From Mesorhizobium_K sp040049215 (lineage in GTDB: Bacteria > Pseudomonadota > Alphaproteobacteria > Rhizobiales > Rhizobiaceae), in contig NZ_JBDZDN010000001.1 in assembly GCF_040049215.1 (NCBI RefSeq), positions 186,001 through 250,000 on the forward strand: a stretch of DNA of 64,000 bases, read 5' to 3'. Under the pieces are notes generated by a model. It did no database searches. It saw nothing but the letters and a program-made list of their open reading frames with translations, and had not been told where the DNA came from. The position numbers were made by a program, and so were the translations under genes. Of the stretch, positions 51,845-60,354 are shown piece after piece (position 1 is the first letter of the stretch; each line of letters starts with the position of its first letter).

Positions 51845-53419
51845 TCACCTCCCGCCGAGCTGTTGAGCGAGCATATATCCGGAGCCTGCACCCGTTCCGG
51901 CGCCGGGCCAAGTGGCGGCGCCTATGAGATGCAGGTTCTGGACGGGCGTATTCCAGCGCGCGAAGCCGCGCGCCGGTCTGAACAGGAAATTCTGCGCGAT
52001 ATTGTGGCTGCCACAGATCTGGTCGCCGCCAACCAGGTTCGGGTTCTCGCGTTCGAGATCGATGGGCGAGAACACGACACGCCCGAGGATTTTCTCCGCC
52101 AACCCCGGCGCATGCGCCTCGATCAGAGCGATGGCGCGGTCGGCGTAGCGCTCCTTGATGGCGTCCCAATGGTCAGGCGCGATCTCGCCCGCCGCATCGT
52201 CCTTGACCTCAGCCGGCAGCACGCGCACCTGCACCCACAGCACATGCTTGCCTTCAGGCGCGCGCGACGGATCGATCGCGGTCGGCTGTCCCACGACCAG
52301 CACCGGCTCGTCCGGCAGTAGGCCGGCGATTGCCTGCTGGTAGGTCCTTGCCATCTGGTCGAGCGACGGCGCGACGTGGACATAGGCGAAGCTCTTCAGC
52401 TCCGCCCCGGCGGACCAGTCGGGCAGGCTGTCCAGCGCCAGATGGATCATCATCGTGCCAGGCGCATGGCGGAATTTCTTCATCGCCGTATCGAAGCCGG
52501 CGTTGCCCGAACCGCCGGGCAGCAGTTTTCCCGCCAGCGCACCCGGCGCGACGCCAGCGATGACGGCTTTTGTCGCAGTATGCGTCTCGCCGCTAGACAG
52601 GCGCACGCCGGTCGCCTTGTCTCCGGAAGTGGTGATCTCCACTACTTCTGCACCCGAGAAGATTAGTCCACCCGCATTGGCGACCATGTTCTCCAGTGCG
52701 TAGATCATGGTGTCGGCGCCGCCTCTGCCCAGCACCATGCCGAAACTCTGGTTGGCCATGGATTCGAGGTAGGGGAAGACCGCGCCGCCGGCGATGTCGG
52801 GCGCGAAGTCGAGATGCATACCCCAGGCGGCGAGCGTCGCCTTCACCTGCGGCGAGACGAAAGTTTCGTCCAGCCAGGCGCGCGGCGAAGACAGGAGCAG
52901 CTTGGCGGTGTCCAGCGCGCCCAGAAAACCCTTCTTGCGCCAGAGGTTCCAGCCGGTGCCGGCGAGCGCGCGGCCGCTCATCGGCGAGCCGAGGAGGCGG
53001 AACAGATGTTCGGCCTCGCCCATGAAGCCGCCGGCTAGGTTGCGCCACGTCTCGGCGTCCTCCGAAGAGAACGCGGCCAGCCGCGCAACGGTCTTCTCGA
53101 TGTCGGTGCTGACGCCGAACCAGCGTCCATCGGGGAAGACCGAAGCGAAACAATCGGCAACCGGGGCGAACTCCAGCCCGGCCGCATTCAATTCATTTGC
53201 ATACTTCTTGTGAAAGGCCGAGCCCGCGAAGAGGCTCAGATTCATCGCGCCGAGGTCGTGCCGGAAACCTGATAGCGTAACCTCGCGCGTCTGCACCGCG
53301 CCGCCGATAACCGGATTCTTCTCGAAAACCGCGATTTTCCAGCCCTTGAGCGCCAGATGCGCCGCACCGGCCAGACTGTTGTGGCCGGCACCGACAAAGA
53401 TGGCGTCGAAATCGCTCAC
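51845..53419 (-). CDS. FAD-dependent oxidoreductase of the phytoene desaturase (CrtI-like) family, copy 1
   Basis: A 524-residue flavoprotein. The N-terminal dinucleotide motif is FVGAGHNSLAGAAHL, and KNPVIGGAVQTREV follows. The C-terminal FAD motif is NLHLIGAATWPGAGTGAGSGYMLAQQL. It is similar throughout to the protein at 54356-55915 (for example NLVGGD and the C-terminal block), so the two are paralogues flanking the isatin hydrolase gene. CrtI-like enzymes oxidise C-C or C-N single bonds; here oxidation of a dioxindole-type intermediate is plausible but unproven. It heads the leftward transcript. Confidence 0.85.
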   Translation of the reverse strand: MSDFDAIFVGAGHNSLAGAAHLALKGWKIAVFEKNPVIGGAVQTREVTLSGFRHDLGAMNLSLFAGSAFHKKYANELNAAGLEFAPVADCFASVFPDGRWFGVSTDIEKTVARLAAFSSEDAETWRNLAGGFMGEAEHLFRLLGSPMSGRALAGTGWNLWRKKGFLGALDTAKLLLSSPRAWLDETFVSPQVKATLAAWGMHLDFAPDIAGGAVFPYLESMANQSFGMVLGRGGADTMIYALENMVANAGGLIFSGAEVVEITTSGDKATGVRLSSGETHTATKAVIAGVAPGALAGKLLPGGSGNAGFDTAMKKFRHAPGTMMIHLALDSLPDWSAGAELKSFAYVHVAPSLDQMARTYQQAIAGLLPDEPVLVVGQPTAIDPSRAPEGKHVLWVQVRVLPAEVKDDAAGEIAPDHWDAIKERYADRAIALIEAHAPGLAEKILGRVVFSPIDLERENPNLVGGDQICGSHNIAQNFLFRPARGFARWNTPVQNLHLIGAATWPGAGTGAGSGYMLAQQLGGR

Positions 53420-53436
53420 GCCCCCAATCCCATTCC

Positions 53437-53493
53437 TTTAGGCTTAAAGATAATTGCAGATGCATATGTTTTCGTCTAGTAGCATATTGCAGG
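53437..53493. promoter_or_regulatory. Divergent control region of the indolic catabolic genes
   Basis: The 116-base gap between divergent genes is A-T rich. TTTAGGCTTAAAG (53437-53449) matches TTTAAGCTTGAAA at 60287-60299 at 10 of 13 positions. Further on, ATTGCAG occurs at 53453 and 53485, and GCATAT at 53462 and 53482 (20 bases apart). These may be operators for the MarR proteins encoded in the cluster. Confidence 0.5.
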
Positions 53494-53535
53494 CCGGCAA
53501 GAGCCTCGGACGCTTTCGACAAGGGGATACCGTAC

Positions 53536-54327
53536 ATGGACACGCAGAAACTTCTCGGCGAACTCGCCACCCAGCTTCTCTCCGGAGGCATCGAGGTCGT
53601 CGACCTCTCCGCCGTGCTTGGGCCGGACACCCCGCTCATCAAGCTGCCGCCGGAACTCGCGGTCGACACCCCCAAGATCGAGATCCACGCGATCTCCGCC
53701 TATGACAAGAACGGGCCGTGGTGGGCATGGAACTGGCTGAAGCTCGGCGAGCATTCCGGCACCCATTTCGACGCACCGATCCACTGGATTTCCGGCAAGG
53801 ACTATGCCGACGGCTCGACGGACACGCTGCCGGTGCAGAAGCTGGTCGGCCCGGTCAACGTGCTCGACTTCTCGAAAGAAGCCGCGGCCGATGCGGATTT
53901 CCTGCTCACCGTCGATCACATAAAGGCCTGGGAAGCCAAGCACGGCCCGATCATGTCAGGCGAATGGGTGGTGATGCGCACCGACTGGTACAAGAAGAAC
54001 GGCTCCGAGGCGGAGTTCCTCAACGCCAACGAAACCGGCCCGCATACGCCGGGACCTACCGCCGAGGCGATCATGTACCTGATCGAGAAGGACGTGGCGG
54101 GGTGGGGCTCCGAGACGATCGGCACGGATGCCGGCAAGGCGGGAGGAATGGAGCCGCCGTTCCCCGCGCACACGCTGATGCACAAGGCCAACAAGTATGG
54201 CCTCGCCAGCCTCTGCCAGCTCGACCGGCTGCCGCCCAAGGGCGCGATCCTGATCGCTGCCCCGCTGAAGATCCAGAAGGGCACCGGCAGCCCAATCCGC
54301 GCGATCGCGCTGGTGCCGAAGAAATAG
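53536..54327 (+). CDS. Isatin hydrolase (cyclase family metal-dependent hydrolase)
   Basis: It would open the isatin (indole-2,3-dione) ring to isatinate using Mn2+. The metal motif HSGTHFDAPIH gives H73, H77, D79 and H83. The surrounding features AYDKNGPWWAWNWLKLGE, TDWYKKNG, TGPHTPGPT and GTDAGKAGGMEPPFPAH agree closely with what I remember of the Labrenzia isatin hydrolase, rather than with kynurenine formamidase, which belongs to the same fold. The 263 residues match. It lies between two CrtI-like FAD enzymes and upstream of a 2-aminobenzoyl-CoA monooxygenase-like gene, consistent with isatin to anthranilate flow. Confidence 0.8.
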   Translation: MDTQKLLGELATQLLSGGIEVVDLSAVLGPDTPLIKLPPELAVDTPKIEIHAISAYDKNGPWWAWNWLKLGEHSGTHFDAPIHWISGKDYADGSTDTLPVQKLVGPVNVLDFSKEAAADADFLLTVDHIKAWEAKHGPIMSGEWVVMRTDWYKKNGSEAEFLNANETGPHTPGPTAEAIMYLIEKDVAGWGSETIGTDAGKAGGMEPPFPAHTLMHKANKYGLASLCQLDRLPPKGAILIAAPLKIQKGTGSPIRAIALVPKK

Positions 54328-54355
54328 GCGAGTGGCAGGCGGAGGCCATGCTTAC

Positions 54356-55915
54356 ATGACCGCCCCCGACCATATCATCGTCGGCAGCGGGATTAACGCG
54401 CTGGTCTGCGCCGCCCTTCTCGGCGGCAAGGGCCGCAAGGTGCTGGTGCTGGAACGCAACGATCGCATCGGCGGCTGCATCCGCACCGAGGAGATCACCG
54501 CGCCGGGCTTCGTGCACGACGTGATGGCGACGACCTTCGTGCTGTTCATCACCTCGCCGGCCTATGCAGCACTTGCCGCTGAACTTGGCCGCCACGGGCT
54601 GGAGTTCTGCAACACCAGCGCGCCGACCGGCGTGCTCAGGCCCGACGGCAGCCACCTGATCCAGCGCATGGACCGCCAGGCCAACGTCGCCGCATTCCGT
54701 GACGATGGCGCGCAATATGCCGCCGATGTCGGCGACATCGAGAAGAACGCCGGGCTGCTGTTTGGTTTGCTCGGCGGTGGCCTATGGACATATCCGACCT
54801 TCAAGCTGCTGGCGGGAGAGGCCTGGCGCAGGGGACCGCGCGGGCTCGCCGCCTTCCTCGGCGACGCCCTTACCCCGGCGCGCGGCTGGCTCGAAACCTC
54901 ATACAAATCCGACCTCTCCCGCGCGCTTTGGGCGCCCTGGGTGCTGCATGCCGGCCTCGGTCCCGAGGACGCCTTCTCCGGCCAGATCGCCAAGGTCATC
55001 GCCTTCGCGCTGGAGGCCGCGGGCGCGCCGATCGTCAAGGGCGGCGCGAAGAATCTGCTCGCCGCCTTCGAGGCGCTGATCACCGAGAAGGGCGGCGTGA
55101 TCCGCACGGAGGCCGACGTCGATTCCATTATCGTCGAGGGCGGTCGCGCGGCCGGGGTGCGTCTTGCCTCGGGCGAGACGATCACGGCGGCGAAGAGCGT
55201 CGTCTGCTCGGTGACGCCGACGCAGCTTTACGAGCGCCTGCTCGGCAGGGCGGCCCCGGAGGCCGATGTCGCGGCGACGAAGAAATACCGCTACGGCAAG
55301 GGCAATTTCCAGATTCACTACGCCCTCGACCGGCCGCCAGCCTGGCGCGACGCCGCGCTCGGCGAGGTCGCGCTGCTGCACCTGACGCCCGGGCTCGACG
55401 GCGTGTCGAAAGCCTGCAACGAGGCGGCGCGCGGCATGCTGCCGGAGACGCCGACCATCTGTGTGGGACAGCCGCATGCGCTCGACCCGTCGCGCTGCCC
55501 GCCCGGCACGGCGATCCTCTGGCTGCAGCTTCCCGAAGCGCCGCGCCACATCAAGGGCGACGCATCAGGCAAGCTCGCCGTGCCTGCCGACGGCAAATGG
55601 ACCGACGACTTGCGCGAGGCCTATGCCGACCGCGCCGAGGAAATCCTCGCCAGCCACATCGACGCCTTTTCCGCGACGGTAATCGGCCGCCGCGCCTATT
55701 CGCCCGCCGACCTCGAGGCGATGAACATGAATCTCGTCGGCGGAGACCCCTATGGCGGCTCGTCGACCATCGACCAGTCTTTCCTGTGGCGTCCCTTCAA
55801 GTCCAGCCGCAACCACGAGACATCGATCAAGGGCCTCTACCACATCGGTGCGTCGACCCATCCGGGCGCGGGCCTGGGTGGCGGCTCCGGCTTCCTTCTG
55901 GGGAGCAAATTGTGA
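54356..55915 (+). CDS. FAD-dependent oxidoreductase of the phytoene desaturase (CrtI-like) family, copy 2
   Basis: A 519-residue paralogue of the enzyme at 51845-53419. N-terminal FAD motif: IVGSGINALVCAALLGGKGRKVLVLE, then DRIGGCIRTEE. C-terminal motif: LYHIGASTHPGAGLGGGSGFLLGSKL. I chose the ATG at 54356, which follows GGAGG by 9 bases. It starts 28 bases after isatin hydrolase and its stop codon overlaps the MarR start (TGATG). Same family role as copy 1; the two may act on successive intermediates or form a heteromer. Confidence 0.85.
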   Translation: MTAPDHIIVGSGINALVCAALLGGKGRKVLVLERNDRIGGCIRTEEITAPGFVHDVMATTFVLFITSPAYAALAAELGRHGLEFCNTSAPTGVLRPDGSHLIQRMDRQANVAAFRDDGAQYAADVGDIEKNAGLLFGLLGGGLWTYPTFKLLAGEAWRRGPRGLAAFLGDALTPARGWLETSYKSDLSRALWAPWVLHAGLGPEDAFSGQIAKVIAFALEAAGAPIVKGGAKNLLAAFEALITEKGGVIRTEADVDSIIVEGGRAAGVRLASGETITAAKSVVCSVTPTQLYERLLGRAAPEADVAATKKYRYGKGNFQIHYALDRPPAWRDAALGEVALLHLTPGLDGVSKACNEAARGMLPETPTICVGQPHALDPSRCPPGTAILWLQLPEAPRHIKGDASGKLAVPADGKWTDDLREAYADRAEEILASHIDAFSATVIGRRAYSPADLEAMNMNLVGGDPYGGSSTIDQSFLWRPFKSSRNHETSIKGLYHIGASTHPGAGLGGGSGFLLGSKL

Positions 55916-56397
55916 TGGACCAGAAAGTCCAGGAAAAGCGCGAGCGCATCTCCACACTCGGCCAGATCGGGCTGCAGCAGTTTGCGCCCTATCTGATGAA
56001 CCGCATCATGGGCCGCTACAACGCCACGCTGCGCGAGGCTTTCAGCCGCGAGGGCCGCACCGTGCCGCAGGTGCGCACGCTCGCCGTGCTGTCGGTCAGC
56101 GACGGCGTCACCGTCGGCGATCTTTCCGTCTACACCGTCATCGAACAGTCGACTTTGTCGCGCACGCTCGACGCATTGGAGGCTCAGGGCCTGGTGCGCC
56201 GCGAATCCGGCGAGACCGACAGCCGCGTGCGGAAAGTCTTTCTCACCGACGAAGGCCGCGCCGAGTTCAACCGCGCCTGGCCGGCCATGCACGACGCCTT
56301 CGAGGCGATGTTCGACGGCATCGACGACGCCGAATATTCGGCGCTGGTGGTGACGCTGCAGAAGATGCTCAGGAACATCCGCAAGCACGACATCTGA
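55915..56397 (+). CDS. MarR-family transcriptional regulator 1
   Basis: A 160-residue winged-helix regulator: VGDLSVYTVIEQSTLSRTLDALEAQGLVRRESGETDSRVRKVFLT is the HTH and wing. The start ATG at 55915 overlaps the stop of the FAD enzyme by one base. MarR proteins commonly sense aromatic acids; in known auxin catabolic loci (iac, iad) the local regulator is also MarR-type. Its ligand is unknown. Confidence 0.88.
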   Translation: MDQKVQEKRERISTLGQIGLQQFAPYLMNRIMGRYNATLREAFSREGRTVPQVRTLAVLSVSDGVTVGDLSVYTVIEQSTLSRTLDALEAQGLVRRESGETDSRVRKVFLTDEGRAEFNRAWPAMHDAFEAMFDGIDDAEYSALVVTLQKMLRNIRKHDI

Positions 56398-56433
56398 GTA
56401 CGCACGCCGCGATGCGGCAACGGAGTAGCGACA

Positions 56434-58587
56434 ATGGCTGAACGGTCATTCGCCAAGGAAGTCGAAAAGCTGAGGCTGGGCGACGGCGAGGAATTCGCCG
56501 GCGAAGGCATCCTCGCCATCACCAAGGCGCTGCTGCAATGCGGCGTCGGTTATGTCGGCGGCTACCAGGGCGCGCCGATCAGCCATTTGATGGACGTGCT
56601 GGCCGATGCGCAAGACATTCTCGGTGAACTCGGCGTGCATTTCGAGGCCTCCGCCTCGGAGGCGACGGCCACAGCCATGCTCGCCGCCTCGGTGCATTAT
56701 CCGATCCGGGGCGCGGCCACCTTCAAGTCGACCGTCGGCACCAATGTCGCTTCCGATGCGCTTGCCAACCTGGCGTCCGGCGGCGTCACCGGCGGCGCGC
56801 TCATCATCGTCGGCGAGGATTACGGCGAGGGCTCCTCCATCATGCAGGAGCGCAGCCACGCCTTCGCCATGAAGAGCCAGGTGTGGCTGCTCGACCCGCG
56901 CCCTAACCTGCCGTCGATCGTCAAGGCGGTGGAAGACGGCTTCGAGCTTTCCGAAGTGTCGAACACGCCGGTCATGCTCGAAGTCCGCATCCGCTGCTGC
57001 CATGTGCACGGCAAGTTCATCGCCAAGGACAACAAGCGCCCGGCCATGACCGTCGCCGACGCGCTGGACTCGCCGCGCCGCGACACCGGCCGCATCGTGC
57101 TGCCGCCCGCCTCCTTCCTGCACGAGAAGGAGAAAATCTCGAAGCGCTGGCCGGCCGCCGTCGACTTCATCCGCTCCCGAAAGATCAACGAGTTCTTCGG
57201 CCCGGATCACGGCTCGGTCGGCATCGTCATGCAGGGCGGCATGTACAACGCCGTCATCCGCGCGCTGCAGCGCCTCGGCCTCGCCGACACCTACGGCGAG
57301 ACGGACATCCCGCTTTACGTGCTCAATGCCGTCTACCCGCTGATCGACGACGAGTTCCTGTCCTTCTGCGAAGGCAAGGACGCCGTGCTGATCGTCGAGG
57401 AAGGCCAGCCCAACTATATCGAGCAGGCCTTCGCCTCCATGCTGCACAAGGCCGGGCGCGGCACCAGGCTGGTCGGCAAGGAGCATCTGCCGATGGCTGG
57501 CGAATATACCGGCCAGGTCATGCTCGACGGCCTAGGCTCCTTCCTGCGCGCCGAAGCGCCGTTTCTGCTCTCCTCGGAAGTGCGCGCGCCGAACAAGACA
57601 GGGCAGGGCGAGGAGATCCCGGATCTCACCCGCGTCGTTCCCGGCCGTCCACCGGGCTTCTGCATCGGCTGCCCGGAGCGGCCGATCTTCGCCGCGACAA
57701 AACTCGTCGAGCAGGAGCTCGGCAAGCACCACATCGCCTCCGACATCGGCTGCCATCTGTTCTCGATCATGCCGCCCTTCGAACTCGGCGCTACCACAAT
57801 GGGCTACGGCCTCGGTCCGGCCTCTGCCTCGGCCTTCAACTCGCCGGATGCGAAGCGCCGCTCCATCTCCTTCGTCGGCGACGGCGGCTTCTGGCACAAC
57901 GGCCTGACCTCCTCGATCGGCAACGCAGTCTTCAACAAGAACGACGGCGTCATCGTCATCGTCGACAATTTCTACTCGGCGGCGACCGGCGGGCAGGACA
58001 TTCTGTCGTCTCGCGCGGGCAACAAGACCAAGTCGACCAAGCACCCGATCTCAAAAGCGGTCGAAGGCATGGGCGTGAAATGGCTGCGCCACATCGACCG
58101 CACCTACGATGTCGGCAAGATGCAGGAGACCTTGCGCGAAGCGCTGACCACCGACGAGAAAGGCCCGAAGGTCATCGTCGCCTCCTCGGAATGCATGCTG
58201 AACCGCCAGCGCCGCGAGAAGCCGTTGGTCGACAAGGCGATCAAGGGCGGCGAGCGTGTGGTGAAGCCGAAATTCGGCGTCGACGAGGACATCTGCACCG
58301 GCGACCACGCCTGCATGCGCCTGTCCGGCTGCCCGTCGCTGTCAGTGAAGTCTCTCGACGATCCACTGCGCGACGATCCGGTCGCGCATATCGACCAGAA
58401 TTGCGTCGGCTGCGGCAATTGCGGCGAGGTGGCGGACGCCGCGATTCTTTGTCCGTCCTTCTACCGCGCCGATGTGGTGCATAACCCGAGCCGCTGGGAT
58501 CGCTTCCTCGAATCCGTGCGCGGCGCCGTAATCGGCTTCCTGCAACGCCAGCGCGAAGGCCGCAGGCTGAACTTCGCCGATGCTTGA
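56434..58587 (+). CDS. iorA: Indolepyruvate ferredoxin oxidoreductase, alpha subunit
   Basis: The thiamine-diphosphate subunit of 717 residues. It oxidatively decarboxylates indolepyruvate (or arylpyruvates) to the acyl-CoA. The ThDP site is GDGGFWHNGLTSSIGNAVFNKNDG. The C-terminal ferredoxin domain has one complete 4Fe-4S motif CVGCGNCGEVADAAILCP. The first motif is atypical, CTGDHACMRLSGCP, with spacing Cx5Cx5CP rather than CxxCxxC. The N-terminus (GNGAIARG-like) is replaced by GEGILAITKALLQCGV. The next gene overlaps by 8 bases. Confidence 0.9.
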   Translation: MAERSFAKEVEKLRLGDGEEFAGEGILAITKALLQCGVGYVGGYQGAPISHLMDVLADAQDILGELGVHFEASASEATATAMLAASVHYPIRGAATFKSTVGTNVASDALANLASGGVTGGALIIVGEDYGEGSSIMQERSHAFAMKSQVWLLDPRPNLPSIVKAVEDGFELSEVSNTPVMLEVRIRCCHVHGKFIAKDNKRPAMTVADALDSPRRDTGRIVLPPASFLHEKEKISKRWPAAVDFIRSRKINEFFGPDHGSVGIVMQGGMYNAVIRALQRLGLADTYGETDIPLYVLNAVYPLIDDEFLSFCEGKDAVLIVEEGQPNYIEQAFASMLHKAGRGTRLVGKEHLPMAGEYTGQVMLDGLGSFLRAEAPFLLSSEVRAPNKTGQGEEIPDLTRVVPGRPPGFCIGCPERPIFAATKLVEQELGKHHIASDIGCHLFSIMPPFELGATTMGYGLGPASASAFNSPDAKRRSISFVGDGGFWHNGLTSSIGNAVFNKNDGVIVIVDNFYSAATGGQDILSSRAGNKTKSTKHPISKAVEGMGVKWLRHIDRTYDVGKMQETLREALTTDEKGPKVIVASSECMLNRQRREKPLVDKAIKGGERVVKPKFGVDEDICTGDHACMRLSGCPSLSVKSLDDPLRDDPVAHIDQNCVGCGNCGEVADAAILCPSFYRADVVHNPSRWDRFLESVRGAVIGFLQRQREGRRLNFADA

Positions 58588-60220
58588 TGCAGTCTCGCCA
58601 TTGCAGGCAGGAAGCGCCGACGGCGACGGCGGCGTCATCAAGCTTGCCATTCTTGCGGTCGGCGGACAGGGCGGCGGCGTGCTTGCCGACTGGATCGTCG
58701 ATGTTGCCGAGCGCAACGGCTTCCTGGCCCAGTCGACCTCCGTGGCGGGAGTGGCCCAGCGCACCGGGGCGACCATCTACTACATCGAGATGTGCCGCGA
58801 TGCCGGCCGGATGCCTATCTTCGCGCTGTCGCCCTCGCAGGGCGACGTCGACATACTGATTGCCGCCGAGTTGATGGAGGCGGGCCGCGCCATCATGCGC
58901 GGCTTCGTCACGCCGGAGAAGACGACGCTGATCGCTTCGTCCCACCGCATCGCCGCCGTGTCCGAGAAGATCGAGCCGGGCGACGGCCGTGCCTCCTCGG
59001 CCAAAGTGCACGAGACGGCGGAGCTTGCGTCGAAACGTTTCATCGCCTTCGACATGGAGAAGATCGCGGTCGAGAACGGTTCGATGATCTCGGCGAGCCT
59101 GCTCGGTGCGCTGGCGGGTTCGGGCGTGCTGCCGTTTCCACGTGAGACTTACGAGAAAACGATCCTCGCTTCCGGGCGCGGGGTGAAGGCGAGCCTCGCG
59201 GCATTCGCCGGCGGCTTCGAGGGCGCGCGGGGCGGCGTGTCTTCCGTCGCGCGGCCGGTCGTTCCCGGCAGTCCCGCCGACAAGGCCGCTGAGCATAGCT
59301 CTGTCAGTTCGGCAACGGCGACGGGGCCAGCCGAGCCCACGCCCGACGCAGGTGAAGGTCCGCATGTCGACGGCCCGCGAAAACTGCTCGCCGGCTGGCA
59401 GGAGCTCACCGCCCGCATCGAAGAGCTTCCGCCTGCGATCCGCGACATGGCGTTGCGGGGCTTGCGCAAAGTCGTCGACTTCCAGGACACGCGCTACGGC
59501 GTCGAATATCTCGACCGGCTCGACCGCGCCGTGGCGATAGATGCGGAGGAGCATGGCTATGGCCTGTCGATCGCCGCCGCCAAACATCTCGCCAATGCCA
59601 TGTGTTACGACGACATGATCCGCGTCGCCGATTTGAAGACACGCTCGACGCGCGGCGCCCGGGTCAGGCGAGAAGTCGGCGTGCAGGGCGACGCCATCCT
59701 GCAGACGACGGAATATTTCCATCCCCGCGTCGAGGAATTCAGCGGCGCAATGCCGGCCGGCATCGGCCGCTACATCGAGAGCCGTCCGAAGCTCGCCGCC
59801 TTCATCGACCGCCGCATCAACCGGGGACGCCGCATCCGCACCGACAGTTTTTCCGGCTTCGCCGCGCTCTGGCTGGTCGGCGGCATGCGCCGCTGGCGGC
59901 GCGCGCTTCTGCGTCATCAGGTCGAGCAGGCGCATCTCGACCGCTGGTACGACTTGGCACTGAACACTGTTGCGGAAGACTATGCGCTGGCGGTGGAGAT
60001 TCTGAATACCCGCCGGCTCATCAAGGGTTACAGCGATACCCACGTCCGCGCACAGTCGAAATTCGACCGCGTGCTGTCGGCTCTACCGATGCTGACGGGC
60101 CGCGCCGACGCCGCCGACTGGCTGCGACGGCTGCGCGAGGCGGCGCTGAAGGACGAGAAGGGCGACATGCTCGACGGCGCTCTGAAGACTGTCGCAACGC
60201 TCGGTCAGGAGCCGGATTGA
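58580..60220 (+). CDS. iorB: Indolepyruvate oxidoreductase beta subunit, long form with C-terminal extension
   Basis: A 546-residue protein. Residues 15-200 are the pyruvate:ferredoxin gamma domain (AILAVGGQGGGVLADWIVDVAERNG and STSVAGVAQRTGATIYYIEM). The rest is a helical extension (DUF6537-like) also found fused in other aerobic members (LSIAAAKHLANAMCYDDMIRVADLKTRSTR). It pairs with IorA. Together they convert indolepyruvate, from tryptophan transamination, to indoleacetyl-CoA. Confidence 0.88.
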   Translation: MLDAVSPLQAGSADGDGGVIKLAILAVGGQGGGVLADWIVDVAERNGFLAQSTSVAGVAQRTGATIYYIEMCRDAGRMPIFALSPSQGDVDILIAAELMEAGRAIMRGFVTPEKTTLIASSHRIAAVSEKIEPGDGRASSAKVHETAELASKRFIAFDMEKIAVENGSMISASLLGALAGSGVLPFPRETYEKTILASGRGVKASLAAFAGGFEGARGGVSSVARPVVPGSPADKAAEHSSVSSATATGPAEPTPDAGEGPHVDGPRKLLAGWQELTARIEELPPAIRDMALRGLRKVVDFQDTRYGVEYLDRLDRAVAIDAEEHGYGLSIAAAKHLANAMCYDDMIRVADLKTRSTRGARVRREVGVQGDAILQTTEYFHPRVEEFSGAMPAGIGRYIESRPKLAAFIDRRINRGRRIRTDSFSGFAALWLVGGMRRWRRALLRHQVEQAHLDRWYDLALNTVAEDYALAVEILNTRRLIKGYSDTHVRAQSKFDRVLSALPMLTGRADAADWLRRLREAALKDEKGDMLDGALKTVATLGQEPD

Positions 60221-60269
60221 TCGCGTCCCCGGCTGGCGGAATCGGCTGGAACCTCCCGCCCACAGGAAA

Positions 60270-60305
60270 TTGACTCAACATGAAAGTTTAAGCTTGAAAT
60301 AATTT
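60270..60305. promoter_or_regulatory. Candidate operator/promoter upstream of the monooxygenase-reductase gene
   Basis: The 134-base gap before 60355 contains TTGACT (60270-60275) and the near-palindrome TTTAAGCTTGAAA (60287-60299), which resembles the motif at 53437-53449, followed by TAATTTGC. The ribosome binding site GAGGAG lies at 60340. A binding site for a MarR protein of this cluster is the likeliest reading. Confidence 0.5.
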
Positions 60306-60354
60306 GCCGCCGGCGCGATAGTCGCCTCCAAGCGAAGAGTGAGGAGATCGCACG

